Assembly (NCBI RefSeq): GCF_963676685.1
Contig: NC_092344.1
Coordinates: forward strand, 91,728,749 to 91,792,748
Direction: 5' to 3'
Source of the DNA: Mytilus edulis
Taxonomy: Eukaryota > Mollusca > Bivalvia > Mytilida > Mytilidae
Length of the DNA stretch: 64,000 nucleotides
Shown: in pieces, positions 22,533-33,953 of the stretch
Numbering within the stretch: position 1 is the first letter of the stretch
Layout of the letters: every line of letters starts with the position of its first letter
Translations under genes and position numbers: made by a program
Notes under the pieces: generated by a model
Database searches by the model: none
What the model was told of the DNA's origin: nothing
The model's input: the letters and a program-made list of their open reading frames with translations, nothing else

Positions 22533-23095
22533 ACGGAACCAAATGACACAGGAATAAACAACTAGGGGTCACAGTATGGCATTCATCAATAAACAAAGCC
22601 CAGGCAACAGTCATCTATAAGTAGCCCAGAAATGACAAATGTATCTCTAACAATTCAAACGAGAAACTAGCGACATAATTTATGTTCAAAATAATGAACG
22701 GAAAAAAATATGTTACACAACAACTAACGACAGCCACTGAATAACAGGCTCCTGATTTGGGACAGGCAGATAAGGCTTCTTTTTGTGATCCGTGCATGGA
22801 TTCCAAAATCGTGTTTTTAAATAAATACCTACCTTACACAATTTTTCAGATATTTAAAAGATATTACTTTCTCGGGCAGATATCAATATAAGTATCTTTG
22901 AATGTTGTCTTAGATATTCTCTGAAGGTTTCTAATCAGAAAAAAGATAAGTAGATGTCATATCAACGCTAAAGAGACAACTGTCTTTCAGAGACCACATG
23001 ACGAAGATGTTAAAAACTATAGGTTACTGGACGACCTCCAGCAATGAGCACCCATACCGTAAGTTAGCTATAAAAGGTTCCGGCATGACTTTAAC
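22533..23095 (+). repeat. R1 dispersed repeat fragments
   Basis: About 22533-22790 holds ACCAAATGACACAGGAATAA, AAAGCCCAGGCAACAGTCAT, ATTCAAACGAGAAACTAGCG and ACAGGCTCCTGATTTGGGAC. About 22940-23090 holds the head of another copy (GAGACAACTGTC, then GAGCACCCATACCGTAA). The same word order is seen at 36240-36480. Confidence 0.65.
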
Positions 23096-23101
23096 CATTT
23101 C

Positions 23102-23996
23102 AGAGCTGGTTTTTATACGCCCGTCAAAATTTTGACCGGACGTATTTTGGTATACGGACGTATTATGGTATACAAATGTCCGGTGTCCGTCCGTCTGTCT
23201 GTCCGGCGTAAACATGTCGCACCGTAACTTGAGAAAGACTTATCCAAATTTCATGAAACTTAATATAGTTGTTTCTTATGATGGTCAAATGATCTGTATA
23301 CTTTTTGGTGAAAATAAAATTAAAACTTTTTGAGTTACGGCACTTTGTAACTAAAACAGGGGTTGGTTCTTTTCACATGTCGCACTATATCTCAAAAACA
23401 ATTTTTGATTATATTATTTTGATTATTTTGGTTATATTAATCTTAAGATCTGCATACTTTTTGGTGATGATTCAAAATTTCATTGTTGAGTTATTGAGTA
23501 TTTTGTGAAAAAGGGGGAGGGTTTTTTTTACATGTCGCGCCATATCTCAAAAATGATTTATGGTTATTGCTTAAAACTTTACACACTTCTTTGTTATATC
23601 AATCTTAAGATCTGTATACTTTTTGGTGATGATTCAAAATTTTATTTTTGAGTTATTGAGTATTTTGTAAAAAAGGGGGAGGGTTTTTTTTACATGTCGC
23701 GCCGTATCTCAAAAACAATTTATGATTATTGCTTAAAACTTTACACACTTCTTTGTTATATTAATCTTAAGATCTGTATACCTTTTGGTTTTGATTCAAA
23801 ATTTTATTTTAGTGATATTTAGATTTGTCAAAAAAAAAAAAAAAAAAGAGGGGGGGTTCACATTTCCCGCCGTATCTCAAAAACAATATATGGTTATTGC
23901 TTTAAACTTTCTCAGAAACTATCTATGATTATTGCATTAAACTTCCGTACCAGACGTCGGGCGTATCATACGCTCATGGCGCAGCTGGTTTTTTTT
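23102..23996 (+). repeat. mollusc dispersed repeat with about 160-bp internal tandem units
   Basis: Begins GCTGGTTTTTATACGCCCGT and ends near GGGCGTATCATACGCTCATG then GCGCAGCTGG. Between them the word CATGTCGC (last copy CATTTCCCGC) followed by a TATCTCAAAAA-like word recurs at 23213, 23376, 23531, 23693 and 23861, that is about every 155-168 bp. The unit also carries TTAAGATCTGTATACTTTTT. I recall this family as widespread in bivalves. No coding frame. Confidence 0.7.
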
Positions 23997-25159
23997 TATA
24001 ATGTTATTTTGTTCTTTTCTGATGGTGTTTCTTAGCCCCCCTGAATCTCCGTTGTTTTATGGTGGTCTATTGACAGTTCTGTATTTGAAATCTTTGCTGG
24101 TCAATCAATATATCTTACAAATTTTCCTAATACATTTGTTGTGAAATACAGAGAGTATGTGTGTGTGTGTGTGTCTTTCAGTGTTAATCTCCATTATACT
24201 GCACCATACAACAAGATAACAAGCACATTACTCTGATAGATCTTTATTTTTAATTTTTCACGTATGTTGCATGTCCGCCATATTTTAGATCGACCGTTTG
24301 TTTGAGATAGAAATAAAAACTCTTTATTCAATTATGGACCCTTGTGGGTTTGACATTTCATACGATGGTAACTATGATTTTTATCTGAAACAATGAAATA
24401 ATAAAATAAAACATAATATACAATGAATAGTAAGAGAATTAAAATTAGGGGAGGGGGGACAATCAATTAATATATAATAATTATATGGCCACAGACCACA
24501 ATTAATTCCTCTATTAGTTCTTTATAACTTTTTGTCTCATTAAAAAAAATGGACCTAATCTTTTTGTCAAATTTTTTGTGTGTGTAATGTATATTACTAG
24601 TCCAAAAACATATTCAAAATTCAGAAAGATTGCTCTGATGTAACTTACAATTTTAGCCAATACACATCCATACCCCTATGGACAAGTCAAGAGATGTTCC
24701 GAAAACTGAAAATATTACCTTTTTGCACTTGACCTAATCACTCTTTCCATATTAAAATCAGTTAAAATACCTTCAACAAAAAGTTATTTCACCTCTCTTC
24801 TTTCATTTCCACCCCATAAAAACTAACAAATGAATGAAAAAGGCAAAGAAAAAAAATAAAGAAAAAATACACTATAATTAAGGGGAACTATATTCTTGGG
24901 CCATATCTACATGGTAAAAAGAAAATGTTTATTTCAACAATCAGAGTTATCTCTCTTTACTCACTAACTGAAATTGTATGATTTATAAATTATAGTATGG
25001 CTTTTATGCTGTATCTAATATTTATAAACATAATCAATAATCAGAGAGAGCGGAGTGAGGAAGATTTATATGAAAGTGTGAAGAGTTAAATTTTGTAATG
25101 GCAAAATATGCAATGTGATAAGAAAATAAAAAAAATGGATTTGATTTTGATTTGATTTT
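23997..25159. other. intergenic with microsatellite and LINE-like tails
   Basis: A (GT)n microsatellite lies at about 24157-24174. Near 24300-24370 a word (ATAAAAACTCTTTATTCAATT then GGACCCTTGTGGG) resembles a LINE 3' end. A second tail with TTTGATTTTGATTTGATTTT lies at about 25138-25160. No open reading frame with protein character. Confidence 0.4.
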
Positions 25160-25410
25160 AATGCTTATTGCTACAAATCACGGTTAATTTTTAATTTTGG
25201 TGGCCTCACTTCTACCTTTCTAAAGTTATACCCCTCCCCTATACAGTTTGTTAAAGTTTGCATCAACAAATGTTATAAAACTGATACACAATGTTTATGT
25301 ACACAAAACTTATATCAACTTAAGTGTACATTTTGGGTAAGTGTCTTGAGTTATGTCCCTTTATAACGTTATATGAAAGCGGGGCACATTCCCCATTTAT
25401 GATATATATA
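25160..25410 (+). repeat. bivalve repeat R6, copy 1
   Basis: Contains TAAAGTTATACCCCTCCCCT, GAGTTATGTCCCTTTATAAC and GGGGCACATTCCCCATTTAT. Related sequence occurs at 34660-35345 and 53380-53640. Confidence 0.5.
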
Positions 25411-25484
25411 GATAAACTAAAAGAGAATACGCCATTCACAGACTTTTTGGATCTTCATTAATTAAATTTTGACACATAATAATA

Positions 25485-25650
25485 AGGAGATGAGGTATGA
25501 TTGCCAATGAGACAACTACATGTATATATATATCCACCGAAGTTGATATGAAGTGGATGTAAGCAATTAAATCTATATTCAACCTCACGGCCTTCAACAA
25601 TGCAAAAAAACCTATACCGTATAGTCGGCTCTAAAAGGCTCCGACATGAA
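25485..25650 (+). repeat. R1 dispersed repeat
   Basis: Contains GATGAGGTATGATTGCCAAT then GAGACAACTAC, followed by CTCACGGCCTTCAACAATGC and CTATACCGTATAGTCGGC. The order is the same as in other forward R1 copies. Confidence 0.7.
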
Positions 25651-26940
25651 AAAAATCAATTGAGAAAACTAATAGCCTATTATATAATGAATTTAAAAAA
25701 AAATCTCCACTTTAATATCAAAATAGCAACAAATTTACAAGCCTTAGTCCTCTGTGATCTATCTATAGGCTTGTTTTATGACGCTCTTTTGCCAGGGTTT
25801 TATATGATCATTTGGCTTTATAAACTTCATCTAAATCTTTATCATTATACAGCTATGCATGATTGTGTAAATAACTGTGTGTATAAATAATATTGACTCT
25901 TACAACATTATTCATAATTAATAATCTACACGTATGCGGAAGTTGTTTTTTATTTATGTTTTATTTGTCTCATTTATATGTTCAGTTTATATTATATTCT
26001 TTAATTTATCCTGCAATCAAACAACAATTGTACAACAGGTACACAAATATGTTTTTGTTCATTATTTGTACTGTCCAAATGGACTACTATAACGTTATAG
26101 TAGTCTCGGATTTGTACTTGTACATGAACAAATAAAAACTTATGTTTCTCCGTTTCCATAGTAAGCAAACGGTACTATGGATATTTATTTTGGTTTGACA
26201 ATTTCTTTTTTTGTCTTGTTCGTCGTCCGCGTTTAAAATAAATTAGGGATAGCTATTTTGGATTTTTTACAAATAAACCTTAAAATGCCTGACGTAAATT
26301 GCAAGATTAGACAATATATGTGCATTCATTTGTCGACATATTAAAAGCTATGCAGGCTCTAATGATATGGTACTCTCAGCTAGCTCCGTCAATAGAGATT
26401 CAGGGATATGCGAGCTCACTGCTCTTATGGAACTGTGTAGCAAAAAATGGAAGTTTTTAACTACCTTGACTGGCTATACAGCCCTTGCACGGTCGGGTAG
26501 CCCGTTTTACCGGTATTATCCAATTAAATTCCAACTGACGAACATATATATTGAGATGTTAAAACCGCCAAAACCACAAACTCGCGTGAGACTAGGTGGG
26601 TCAACAGGGTTACTATGGTCAACAGTGTTACTATGATCTCATCCTCTGCATTCGTCGCCCGTTATTCAAGTCCAATCTTACGTGTGTATCAAATAAAATG
26701 TCATAACAAGGAAGGTAAAATCATTCGGGCAGAGTATAGGAAGCTCAAAGAATACCCTTTCCAGCTACATGATTTTGAGTTATTTTTTATGTTGTGTTGT
26801 TCCGATGTTGTTCTATATAGCTTATCGGGTTATGTGAGGGTTGAGGGCTAACAATCATTTCAAACCTCGTCATACACTTATCATGCTGCATTTGTGATTG
26901 AGTCGTTTTTAGTTGTTGTCAGTCATATTTGTTATTGTTC
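25651..26940. other. intergenic, unassigned short ORFs
   Basis: Several short frames (for example 26367-26636 and 26615-26851) exist but show no domain, codon pattern or splice context I can support. The 26350-26850 part is less AT-rich and might be a decayed element. Confidence 0.35.
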
Positions 26941-26944
26941 ATTG

Positions 26945-27105
26945 TTGTAGTATAAATCAGGCCGCTTTTTTTAGTTCGTATTTTTCACATTTTGTCATGT
27001 TGAGGTATTCCATATGCTGATATGGGTATTGCTCATTGCCGAAAGGTATCTGTAATTGTTGACATCGGTAGTTGTCTAATTGGCAAAAAATATACCGCAT
27101 CTCCT
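26945..27105 (-). repeat. diverged R1 repeat, reverse copy
   Basis: Reads ATCAGGCCGCTTTTT, TGATATGGGTATTGCTCATT and GGTAGTTGTCTAATTGGCAA then ATACCGCATCTCC, a diverged form of the R1 reverse order. Confidence 0.55.
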
Positions 27106-28440
27106 TTCTTGTTACACTAAATCGACTTCCTATCATGTGTCTTCCCTTTTATTAACACTCCTTTAATTTTTGGAACACAATACCTGACGGTAAATCTTTT
27201 TCCAGTGTTGTTGATTTATTCACATTCTGGTCATTTAAAATCTAAACAATGTCAACGTCACAGATACGATATGAATCTTCGTTTTGTGTTGGCTTTATTT
27301 TTCATTTTTAGAGGCTGGAACACGGATTCGTTCGGAAACAATAAAATAAGTCTCCATAATCGTAACTCGTATTAAAAATCCAGAAGTAACAACCCTCGAG
27401 TAATAACAACCTTGCTGCCAATGCGATCACTGTACATGACATACAAGTTCAAATGACACGTGTTTAAATCAGAAATAATTTCTTCCATTCTCACAGTGCC
27501 GCAGGAATATTTATTCACTTAAAAGGGGGGATAAACGCACTGCGCTAAATGTTCAAATAAATGTCATTTTGTTTCCGGTTTTACCTGTGAAGACTAATTA
27601 TGCATTATATCAATGTGAATTAAAAAGAGCAGGTGTTATCAAATATTTATCAATTAATCTCAAAGTTTACTTAACAATTAGATAGCTTATCAACACCGAC
27701 TGTTTCGTTCTCTGCTTGAGTAAATAAATACCGCTGAGACAACTAACATGTGTTTGAAACTGTCCTATCTTGTCAAGAAAACATACAATGGACGTTGATC
27801 TGTGAACCTCTCAAACAAGGATTAAAACTTATATCTTCTTAGCGATTAAATATTTGAACAATAAAATATACTTAAATTATGTGACAGTTGCAACTTGACT
27901 TATTCATGTATGAAGTTGACAGGCTCATTTTTTCTTGTACAATTTTCTTTATTTCAAGGATTTAAACCATATAATTGTTTATTTCAAATACATTAATTGT
28001 GATGGGCTACCATATAATTACTGAAAATGATCATCAGACAAGTATTACTTATTTACAAAAATATAAATGATATTCAGTAAAAAAAAATATGTTGTAAAAT
28101 TATGAACTACATGAAAATGCACTTTTAATGATGCATCCACTGGAGGGGAAATATCGATATCCACATATGAGAAGTGGTTTAATTGTCACAAAATAATAAA
28201 ATTTCAAAAAGATCCATGGATCAATTTACAGATATCTATTATTCATTTTTTTTCTACAACATCTACAAACGGAACAAAGTAAAAACAACTTTATGCTCAA
28301 TCAATACAAATCATTGTCGAATATATTCCGAACGAACTGCAAAACCTGCCAGTGCCTTAGTAACATGTGTCATTTATTGTGTTGCGACATCTGTATTTCA
28401 CAAGATGTCACCAGACAAGTAACTGTTAAATTACAGACAT
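27106..28440. other. intergenic, nothing recognised
   Basis: AT-rich sequence without a convincing gene or repeat. Confidence 0.4.
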
Positions 28441-28459
28441 AGGATCAGAATAGATATGG

Positions 28460-28590
28460 ACATTATCGTGAATACAACAGTCCGGCAATCAAATTGAATG
28501 AAATACATTTTTCATTTTAAAAAATGGATGATTATCGTGAATAGGTACAACAGTCCTGCAATTAAGTTGAAAGAAATTAAGTTTGAACGT
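28460..28590. repeat. local direct duplication
   Basis: ATTATCGTGAATACAACAGTC with the following GCAATCAAATTGAATGAAAT recurs about 68 bp downstream in the form ATTATCGTGAATAGGTACAA and GCAATTAAGTTGAAAGAAAT. Confidence 0.6.
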
Positions 28591-28599
28591 ACTTCTTCA

Positions 28600-30120
28600 T
28601 AAAAAAAAAAAAGAGTTTGTTTGAATGCTATATATTTTTTTATATTACAGATTTACTTTATACCATTTAAGCCCCTTGATAGCAGAGACTTATAACACCT
28701 TAACTTTGACCAAGATTAGAAATTGGACAAATCTAATTCTTGTTGGTGCATAAGAGTGTAGGCCGTATATAGAGGGGGCCGGCGGCCCATCTAAAATGTT
28801 AGGTACAGATGCACACATATATATATCGAAGCAACCTGGCCTTCTAAAGTTATAAGAATAAATATAATCCAGCTCCCTTCTTTTTTCCATGTTTTTGGCA
28901 CATTCGTGACAAGAGTCCGTTGTAAAAATTACATATAGTTGTGCATTTTGTAACGGGATACACGCACATTCCAGTATGTTATTAATATATATATATATAA
29001 TCATTAAAGTAATTAATTAATTACTTTTAAAGATAGTTATTTAAGACAAATCATTTTCCCGGCATTGTAAAATACTTCAAACATGAATTTTATATTGATA
29101 TACTTTTCTAAAATACACATTGTACATACATTTCGCGTTGTATATGCACCCGACATTGCACAAACATGTGATGTCACATAAGGAATATAACTTGAACCTA
29201 TTTTACAGTTTTTTCAACTACTTTTATTTAAGAAACAAACAACTGAAAGCTTCCATTTTATGATATCTTGTAAATGCACCCTTAATTTATAATTACTATA
29301 TAGTTCCAAAATATTAGTTTTTAATCCATACTGAATCAAAGAAAATGGGTTTGAACGGATCCGGCCCAAAGGATCCAAGATTCGGAAATTAGGAGTAGGC
29401 TAAAATGTGCCCATCCTTAACAACACATATGTAAAGTATAATAATTGATGCACTGTTTTATTTCTTCACCGTTTTATTGAACAATTTGACAATAGTCCGA
29501 GTATATTATGCATTTTGTACGACATCAATGTTTGTGACGGACTTCTCATTTTTAAAAGTAGTTTCTGCAAGAGGTCATGCAACGACAGAAACGTTTTCGT
29601 ATTTTACTTTTTTAACGGAAAATTATAAAAATACGACTTATATATAGGCTAAAGCATATAAGTCATATAAGAAAACCATTAAAATTTGATTATTTCCTCT
29701 GCTGTTTTTTGTGACATCAAAGGGGGTGGTGATGGTACCGTTCCATTAGGCATGCAGTATCAATATAGATATGGTTAGACTGAAACAATTCATGTGTCCA
29801 TGCAGGGATACACGGACGAGTATTACATCAGTCGCTTGAAATATAGTTATCTAGTTGAATTTCAGGGAGCAGGGGAAATTTAGGGAATTACTCAAGCAAG
29901 ACTTAGTGGAAAGGGCCCCCTTTTGCTAATTACGTATATTATGTTCTATAAACCACCAAGATTACAATTACGTTTATACTGACTGTTATAACATGTATAC
30001 TCTTTCAAAACTTGATCAAATACCACCCCACTCAGTCGGTTTACGTGAGCCATACGTGAGAACAACTTAATGTTTAACTTCAAACCCAGACCGTACAGCA
30101 ACCCGCTCTAAGATCTAAAA
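28600..30120. other. intergenic, nothing recognised
   Basis: AT-rich sequence with a short TA run near 28984-28999. A fragment near 29860-29925 (CAGGGAGCAGGGG, GGGCCCCCTTTTGC) resembles the sequence at 39430-39540. No gene seen. Confidence 0.4.
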
Positions 30121-30124
30121 GGGG

Positions 30125-30305
30125 GGAGTGGGGTCGGAGGGGTCCTGATCCCGAAATCCCGGGCTTAAAAACAAGGAGGTCCCGAATTAAAAGAAATTAA
30201 AATCCCGACTGCATCCCGAAAAAAGAATTCCCGGATCCCGAAATCCCGAGCTTAAAAACGACCGATCCCGGATTCCCAATAAAGGTCCCCCCCCCCCCCT
30301 TTTTC
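30125..30305. repeat. CCCGAAATCCCG-rich repeat
   Basis: GC-rich island with repeated words ATCCCGAAATCCCGGGCTTA and GATCCCGAAATCCCGAGCTT about 70 bp apart, ending in a run of 13 C (30287-30299). I recall this composition from mussel dispersed repeats. Confidence 0.55.
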
Positions 30306-30339
30306 CCTTTTTACAGCTGCAATTTACAAAATTCAATAT

Positions 30340-30800
30340 AATCGTTTTGAATATAGTTTGAGACTACTGTACCAATGTGTTCTAGAAGTCTCATATATAA
30401 TATTCCACGAAATGAAAGAATTTGCAAAAAATGCTCCTCTGGCTGTTTTGAAGATGAAATCCATTTTTTAACAAACTGTGAAAATTTTAAATCGGATAGA
30501 GATGCTCTCTTTGACTTTGTTTGCCAAAGAATTCCGAATTTTTCTATACTTGATAATCAGCATAAATTTATTTATTTATTAAACTGTGAAGACAATCAGG
30601 TCCTTAATGCTGTTGGTAAATTTATTAAAGTGAATATGAGTTAGTAATTGTATTGTAACTGTATGTAAAAAAATAAAAAATTGTTTGTATCTACTGTATC
30701 TATGCAAATCAATATTCTTTTGCCTTATTCAATGTATGCTCTGTATGCCCCTTGTGGGCCCTTAATTGGAAATAAAATATGTTCTGTTCTGTTCTGTTCT
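30340..30800 (+). mobile_element. LINE 3' end with reverse transcriptase C-terminal remnant
   Basis: The frame at 30375-30644 ends with a motif typical of the C-terminal zinc-binding tail of invertebrate LINE reverse transcriptases: IPRNERICKKC, then EDEIHFLTNCENF and R-D-A-L-F. Upstream the frame is closed by a TAG at 30354-30356, so the rest of the polymerase is absent. After the stop come AATAAA-type words, GTGGGCCCTTAATTGGAAAT and a short TTCTG microsatellite (about 30780-30801), the usual tail of such LINEs. This is a 5'-truncated dead copy. The clade (Jockey or I-like) is a guess. Confidence 0.7.
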
Positions 30801-31290
30801 ATAGTGAGAGCATGTGATGATCTGTGATCAATTCATATATAATATAATTGAAATAATTAAATTCATAAGTTATGACTGATTTATGTCAACATTATTGTAA
30901 CAATTATAAAAATCATTGTAATAAATTACTGTGCTCTTCATGGGCCCTTTCATTGGAATAAAAAATATCTTATCTTATATGACGCGGAAAAGAAAGAACC
31001 CTAAAATGAAGAAAAAGGGGGAGGCAATGATCTTTTCAACAATCCTGTAACCTGAGCAGTCCATATCGTTATTCTTAATCCGAGACATAATATATTAGGT
31101 CAAATTATTTAGGAAATGATATCTCATTTTTATATACCCATAGTGTAAAAAAGTGTTAACGATAATAATACCCTTATAAAAAACAAGAAAAAAGGGGGAG
31201 TGCAATCCATTTCATGACATGATATTTTCTTCTTTCAGATACGCATGTGTCAAAAACGACGTTTATTCCCGCACAAATTGACATTTGGAG
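30801..31290. other. intergenic with second LINE-like tail
   Basis: At about 30935-30980 the word CATGGGCCCTTTCATTGGAA followed by a TCTTATCTTAT simple repeat is a second LINE-type 3' end, related to that at 30750-30800. The remainder is AT-rich. Confidence 0.45.
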
Positions 31291-31493
31291 CCTGTACTGT
31301 CAGAGTAGATCATCCAATGGCAATGAGCAACGCAGGTGCTTGACCAATCGCAACGTTGTTAACTAATATTGTAATGAGACACGTGGTCCCGCGTTTGTCA
31401 AATATACTACCACGAGGTGGATAGGGAAGCGTTGTTGATAGTGTGTTTTCTAAAATTTCAGCAGAGAAATTGTTTTATTTTGGAACTCTGAAA
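31291..31493 (+). promoter_or_regulatory. candidate TGIF promoter and 5' leader
   Basis: Less AT-rich than the flanks. It holds two CCAAT boxes (31314-31318 and 31344-31348), an E-box CACGTG (31380-31385) and a CTGTCA (31297-31302), which is a known TGIF-type binding word. A second CACGTGGTC lies in intron 1 at 31623-31631. The position directly upstream of the first coding exon supports a promoter. The transcription start is not determined. Confidence 0.45.
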
Positions 31494-31521
31494 ATGAATG
31501 ACAGCCTGAAAATTAAAAGAG
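31494..31521 (+). CDS. TGIF exon 1
   Basis: A 28-bp coding part, MNDSLKIKR plus one base, with the strong donor GAG-GTAAGT. An alternative ATG four bases downstream is out of frame. The joined codon GCC gives Ala10. Confidence 0.85.
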
Positions 31522-33953
31522 GTAAGTAATTTTAGAATAAGTGTGTGTAAGTGTATTGCATTTATTAAAATTTAGCCTTTAATGCTTTATTGTTGTTGAC
31601 ATTGGGACTTGTCATTTACGAGCACGTGGTCGAACAAAAACAACAAAGGAAAACAACATATTCTGAGTTAGACATTGCTAACAAGCAATTGTCTTAAACA
31701 TATTTTTCACTTGCAGGACGTAGGATTATAATCGTCTGGTGTTATTTTGACAGAACTTACTTTTCTTGAACCGTCGATGAAAACAAAACATTTCCCGCGT
31801 TGTCAAAAACAACTGACTCGGAGAAATGTTAAACTTTTAAAATGCAACACATTCTTTGCTAAGAGTGGCTTGTCATCTGTTACATGGGTCTGTAAATTAA
31901 AATGTCACTCGTGTAAAATCAGATGAAAGGAGGGCTGGCAAGCCAATGGTTTGAGGATTTCGGTTTACGAGTCTTGTGTATTTATAGTACAGTATATAAA
32001 TTCCAATATGGGGGTACTGATCCTTCCCTAATGAAATTTAAATCAGCATGTATGATAATGCATACCATTTAATTCGATTTCATCATCCTTTGTTTTTCAA
32101 ATGATAACTACAATAAGTTTTTTTTTTGGGGGGGGGGGGGGGGGGGAGAGGTACCTGTGCCCTAATTCATGCATGCCCGGGTATCTATAAGCCCTTTTTA
32201 TACATGTACCTGTTGCATTGTTGTCTCGTTGCAAGTGCTTTGTTCATTATTTGAGTCTTGATATATTTGTTTTGCTGCAACTGAATAATTATTTCATTTA
32301 ATCAGTATATTGTATACAATGTAGTAGAATACTGAAATTCAATGTATTGTTCTATTGATACATGTAAACAATTTTTATAAGTCAATTTATGCATATGCAG
32401 TTTATAATAAATGAACATACATGTATGAATCCCATGTTTTACAATTCATGCATGTCAGATTATTTTTACTCATTCCATGCTGACTAGTTTATCAAAACAA
32501 AATGTTGTTTTTTATTACTAATCCTGTAAAGACAATTATGATTACACGTATAACTCAATCAGTGACATTTATTATGAACAATTAATGCTCAGTAATTAAA
32601 AATTCTTTCCATATTTTTGTCATGTATTTCGAAAAATTAATACCATATAAATATCTGAATAGGTTTATTAACCGAACCGTAATATTTGATATTACTTTAA
32701 TAACTAATATTAATATTTTTTACTAAAAGTTAAGTAGGAAGTATCAATCCAGGGCAATGCCCAAATTTGTAATCAGGCGAATGGACGATACCGTACATGT
32801 ACCTGTGCAGTTTGTTAGTTTCATTCCCTTGCCATAGTGATTTGCATAAAATGTCTATCATTTAAAGTTATTAAAAACAACTTCAGCTATGTTTGGACTT
32901 TTATCTTTATTGCCAATTTTTGGAAAAATTTGAAGAGCGGTAGTCTTAATTAAGTGCTGATAATACTGAAAAATGGGTGACATAATAACAAAATTTTGAA
33001 ACAGGACATTGAGGTGTCCGAATGTTTTCCCTTCAACGCTCCTGAAATATATGTCGTTCACAATTTTCATATAGAATGTGTTAAAAAATTGTATATATTA
33101 TATTATTTTAGCATTTCCCTGTGCACAGACAGTTGATGGATTTTTTTATTATCATAGACATACTTTTATTTATAAGCCGTTTTTGTTTATTTTATTATTT
33201 TTAATTGCAGCCAAAGATCTTAAATTTTTAAGACCATGGGAAAATGATTATGATTCTGAGGAAAGAAGAAAATATTCCATTGGATTGCAAAATGACAACA
33301 GAAAAAGAAGAGGGAACTTGCCAAAAGAGGCAGTTCGTGTTTTAAAAGGATGGTTGTATGAACATAGATACAATGCCTACCCCTCAGATCAAGAGAAAGT
33401 TTTTCTATCGAATGCTACAAATTTGACAGTTCTTCAAGTGTGCAACTGGTTTATAAATGCCCGACGTAGAATTCTACCAGAAATGATCAAGAAAGATGGT
33501 CAGGATCCTCTGCAGTATACTATAACAAGAAAACACAAACAGTCCCTTTTAGACTGTGTAACATTCTCATCCGACCAAGAAGGTTCACCAGATCAGCATC
33601 CTCACGACTGTTTAAGTTCTCCGTCAAGATCTTCAGAAACAGATGGATATGTTTCAGACTTTGAAGCATCCTCAAGTGACTTTTTCTCTGAATCAGAATC
33701 TATGTCTGATCAGGGTGATCATGTACCAGCAGCTAAATTGCCCAGAATGAGTTATTCGCCTGTTAAAAACAATAAATTGGAAGATAATTTTTGGCAATCT
33801 GGTCCAGTGGACTTGACAATAAATAAACCAAAAGTAAACAAACCCAGTTCAGATTTCAATTCATTTTTCTTGTTAGTTGATGTTGCAATTAGTCAGATGG
33901 AAAAGAAAGACGAATCATCAGGATCAGAATCTGTGTCTAATTCATCAGTGTGA
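31494..33953 (+). CDS. TGIF-family TALE homeobox transcription factor (2 coding exons, 256 aa)
   Basis: Exons 31494-31521 and 33211-33953 join in phase 1 with a GT-AG intron. The homeodomain (about 41-104) begins [10 protein letters not shown], has the three-residue TALE loop insertion (AYP, 65-67) and the recognition helix WFINARRR (89-96) with Ile at homeodomain position 50. The extended KDGQDP motif after it is a TGIF hallmark. The C-terminal half is acidic and serine-rich, with a PVDLT motif (208-212) like the CtBP-binding PxDLS. TGIF proteins are nuclear repressors that bind TGTCA words and restrain SMAD and retinoid signalling. The size fits human TGIF1 and TGIF2 (about 240-270 aa). The intronless-looking frame reaching back to 33078 is only read-through into the intron. 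Orthology to TGIF1 or TGIF2 individually cannot be decided. Confidence 0.93.
31522..33210 (+). other. TGIF intron 1
   Basis: AT-rich intron with an E-box near its 5' end, a run of 10 T followed by 19 G (32118-32146), and the acceptor TTTTTAATTGCAG. No coding signal on either strand. Confidence 0.7.
33211..33953 (+). CDS. TGIF exon 2: homeodomain and repression region
   Basis: Carries the entire TALE homeodomain, the serine-rich acidic stretch (about 139-172) and the PVDLT motif. The stop is TGA at 33951-33953. Confidence 0.94.

Noticed and set aside
26367..26851. Two overlapping frames in a less AT-rich segment
   Set aside because: The peptides show no recognisable domain, and I see no exon borders. 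Left as unassigned.
28690..29004. 104-codon frame on the - strand
   Set aside because: No domain, AT-rich composition, no splice context; I could not support it as a gene.
30375..30644. Frame as an independent zinc-finger gene
   Set aside because: The C-x2-C...H-x4-C tail and the downstream simple-repeat end are those of a LINE reverse transcriptase C-terminus; no upstream exons.
33078..33210. Upstream extension of the TGIF open frame
   Set aside because: The extension is AT-rich intron sequence ahead of a clear acceptor (TTTTTAATTGCAG at 33210), and exon 1 at 31494 supplies the correct phase and start.
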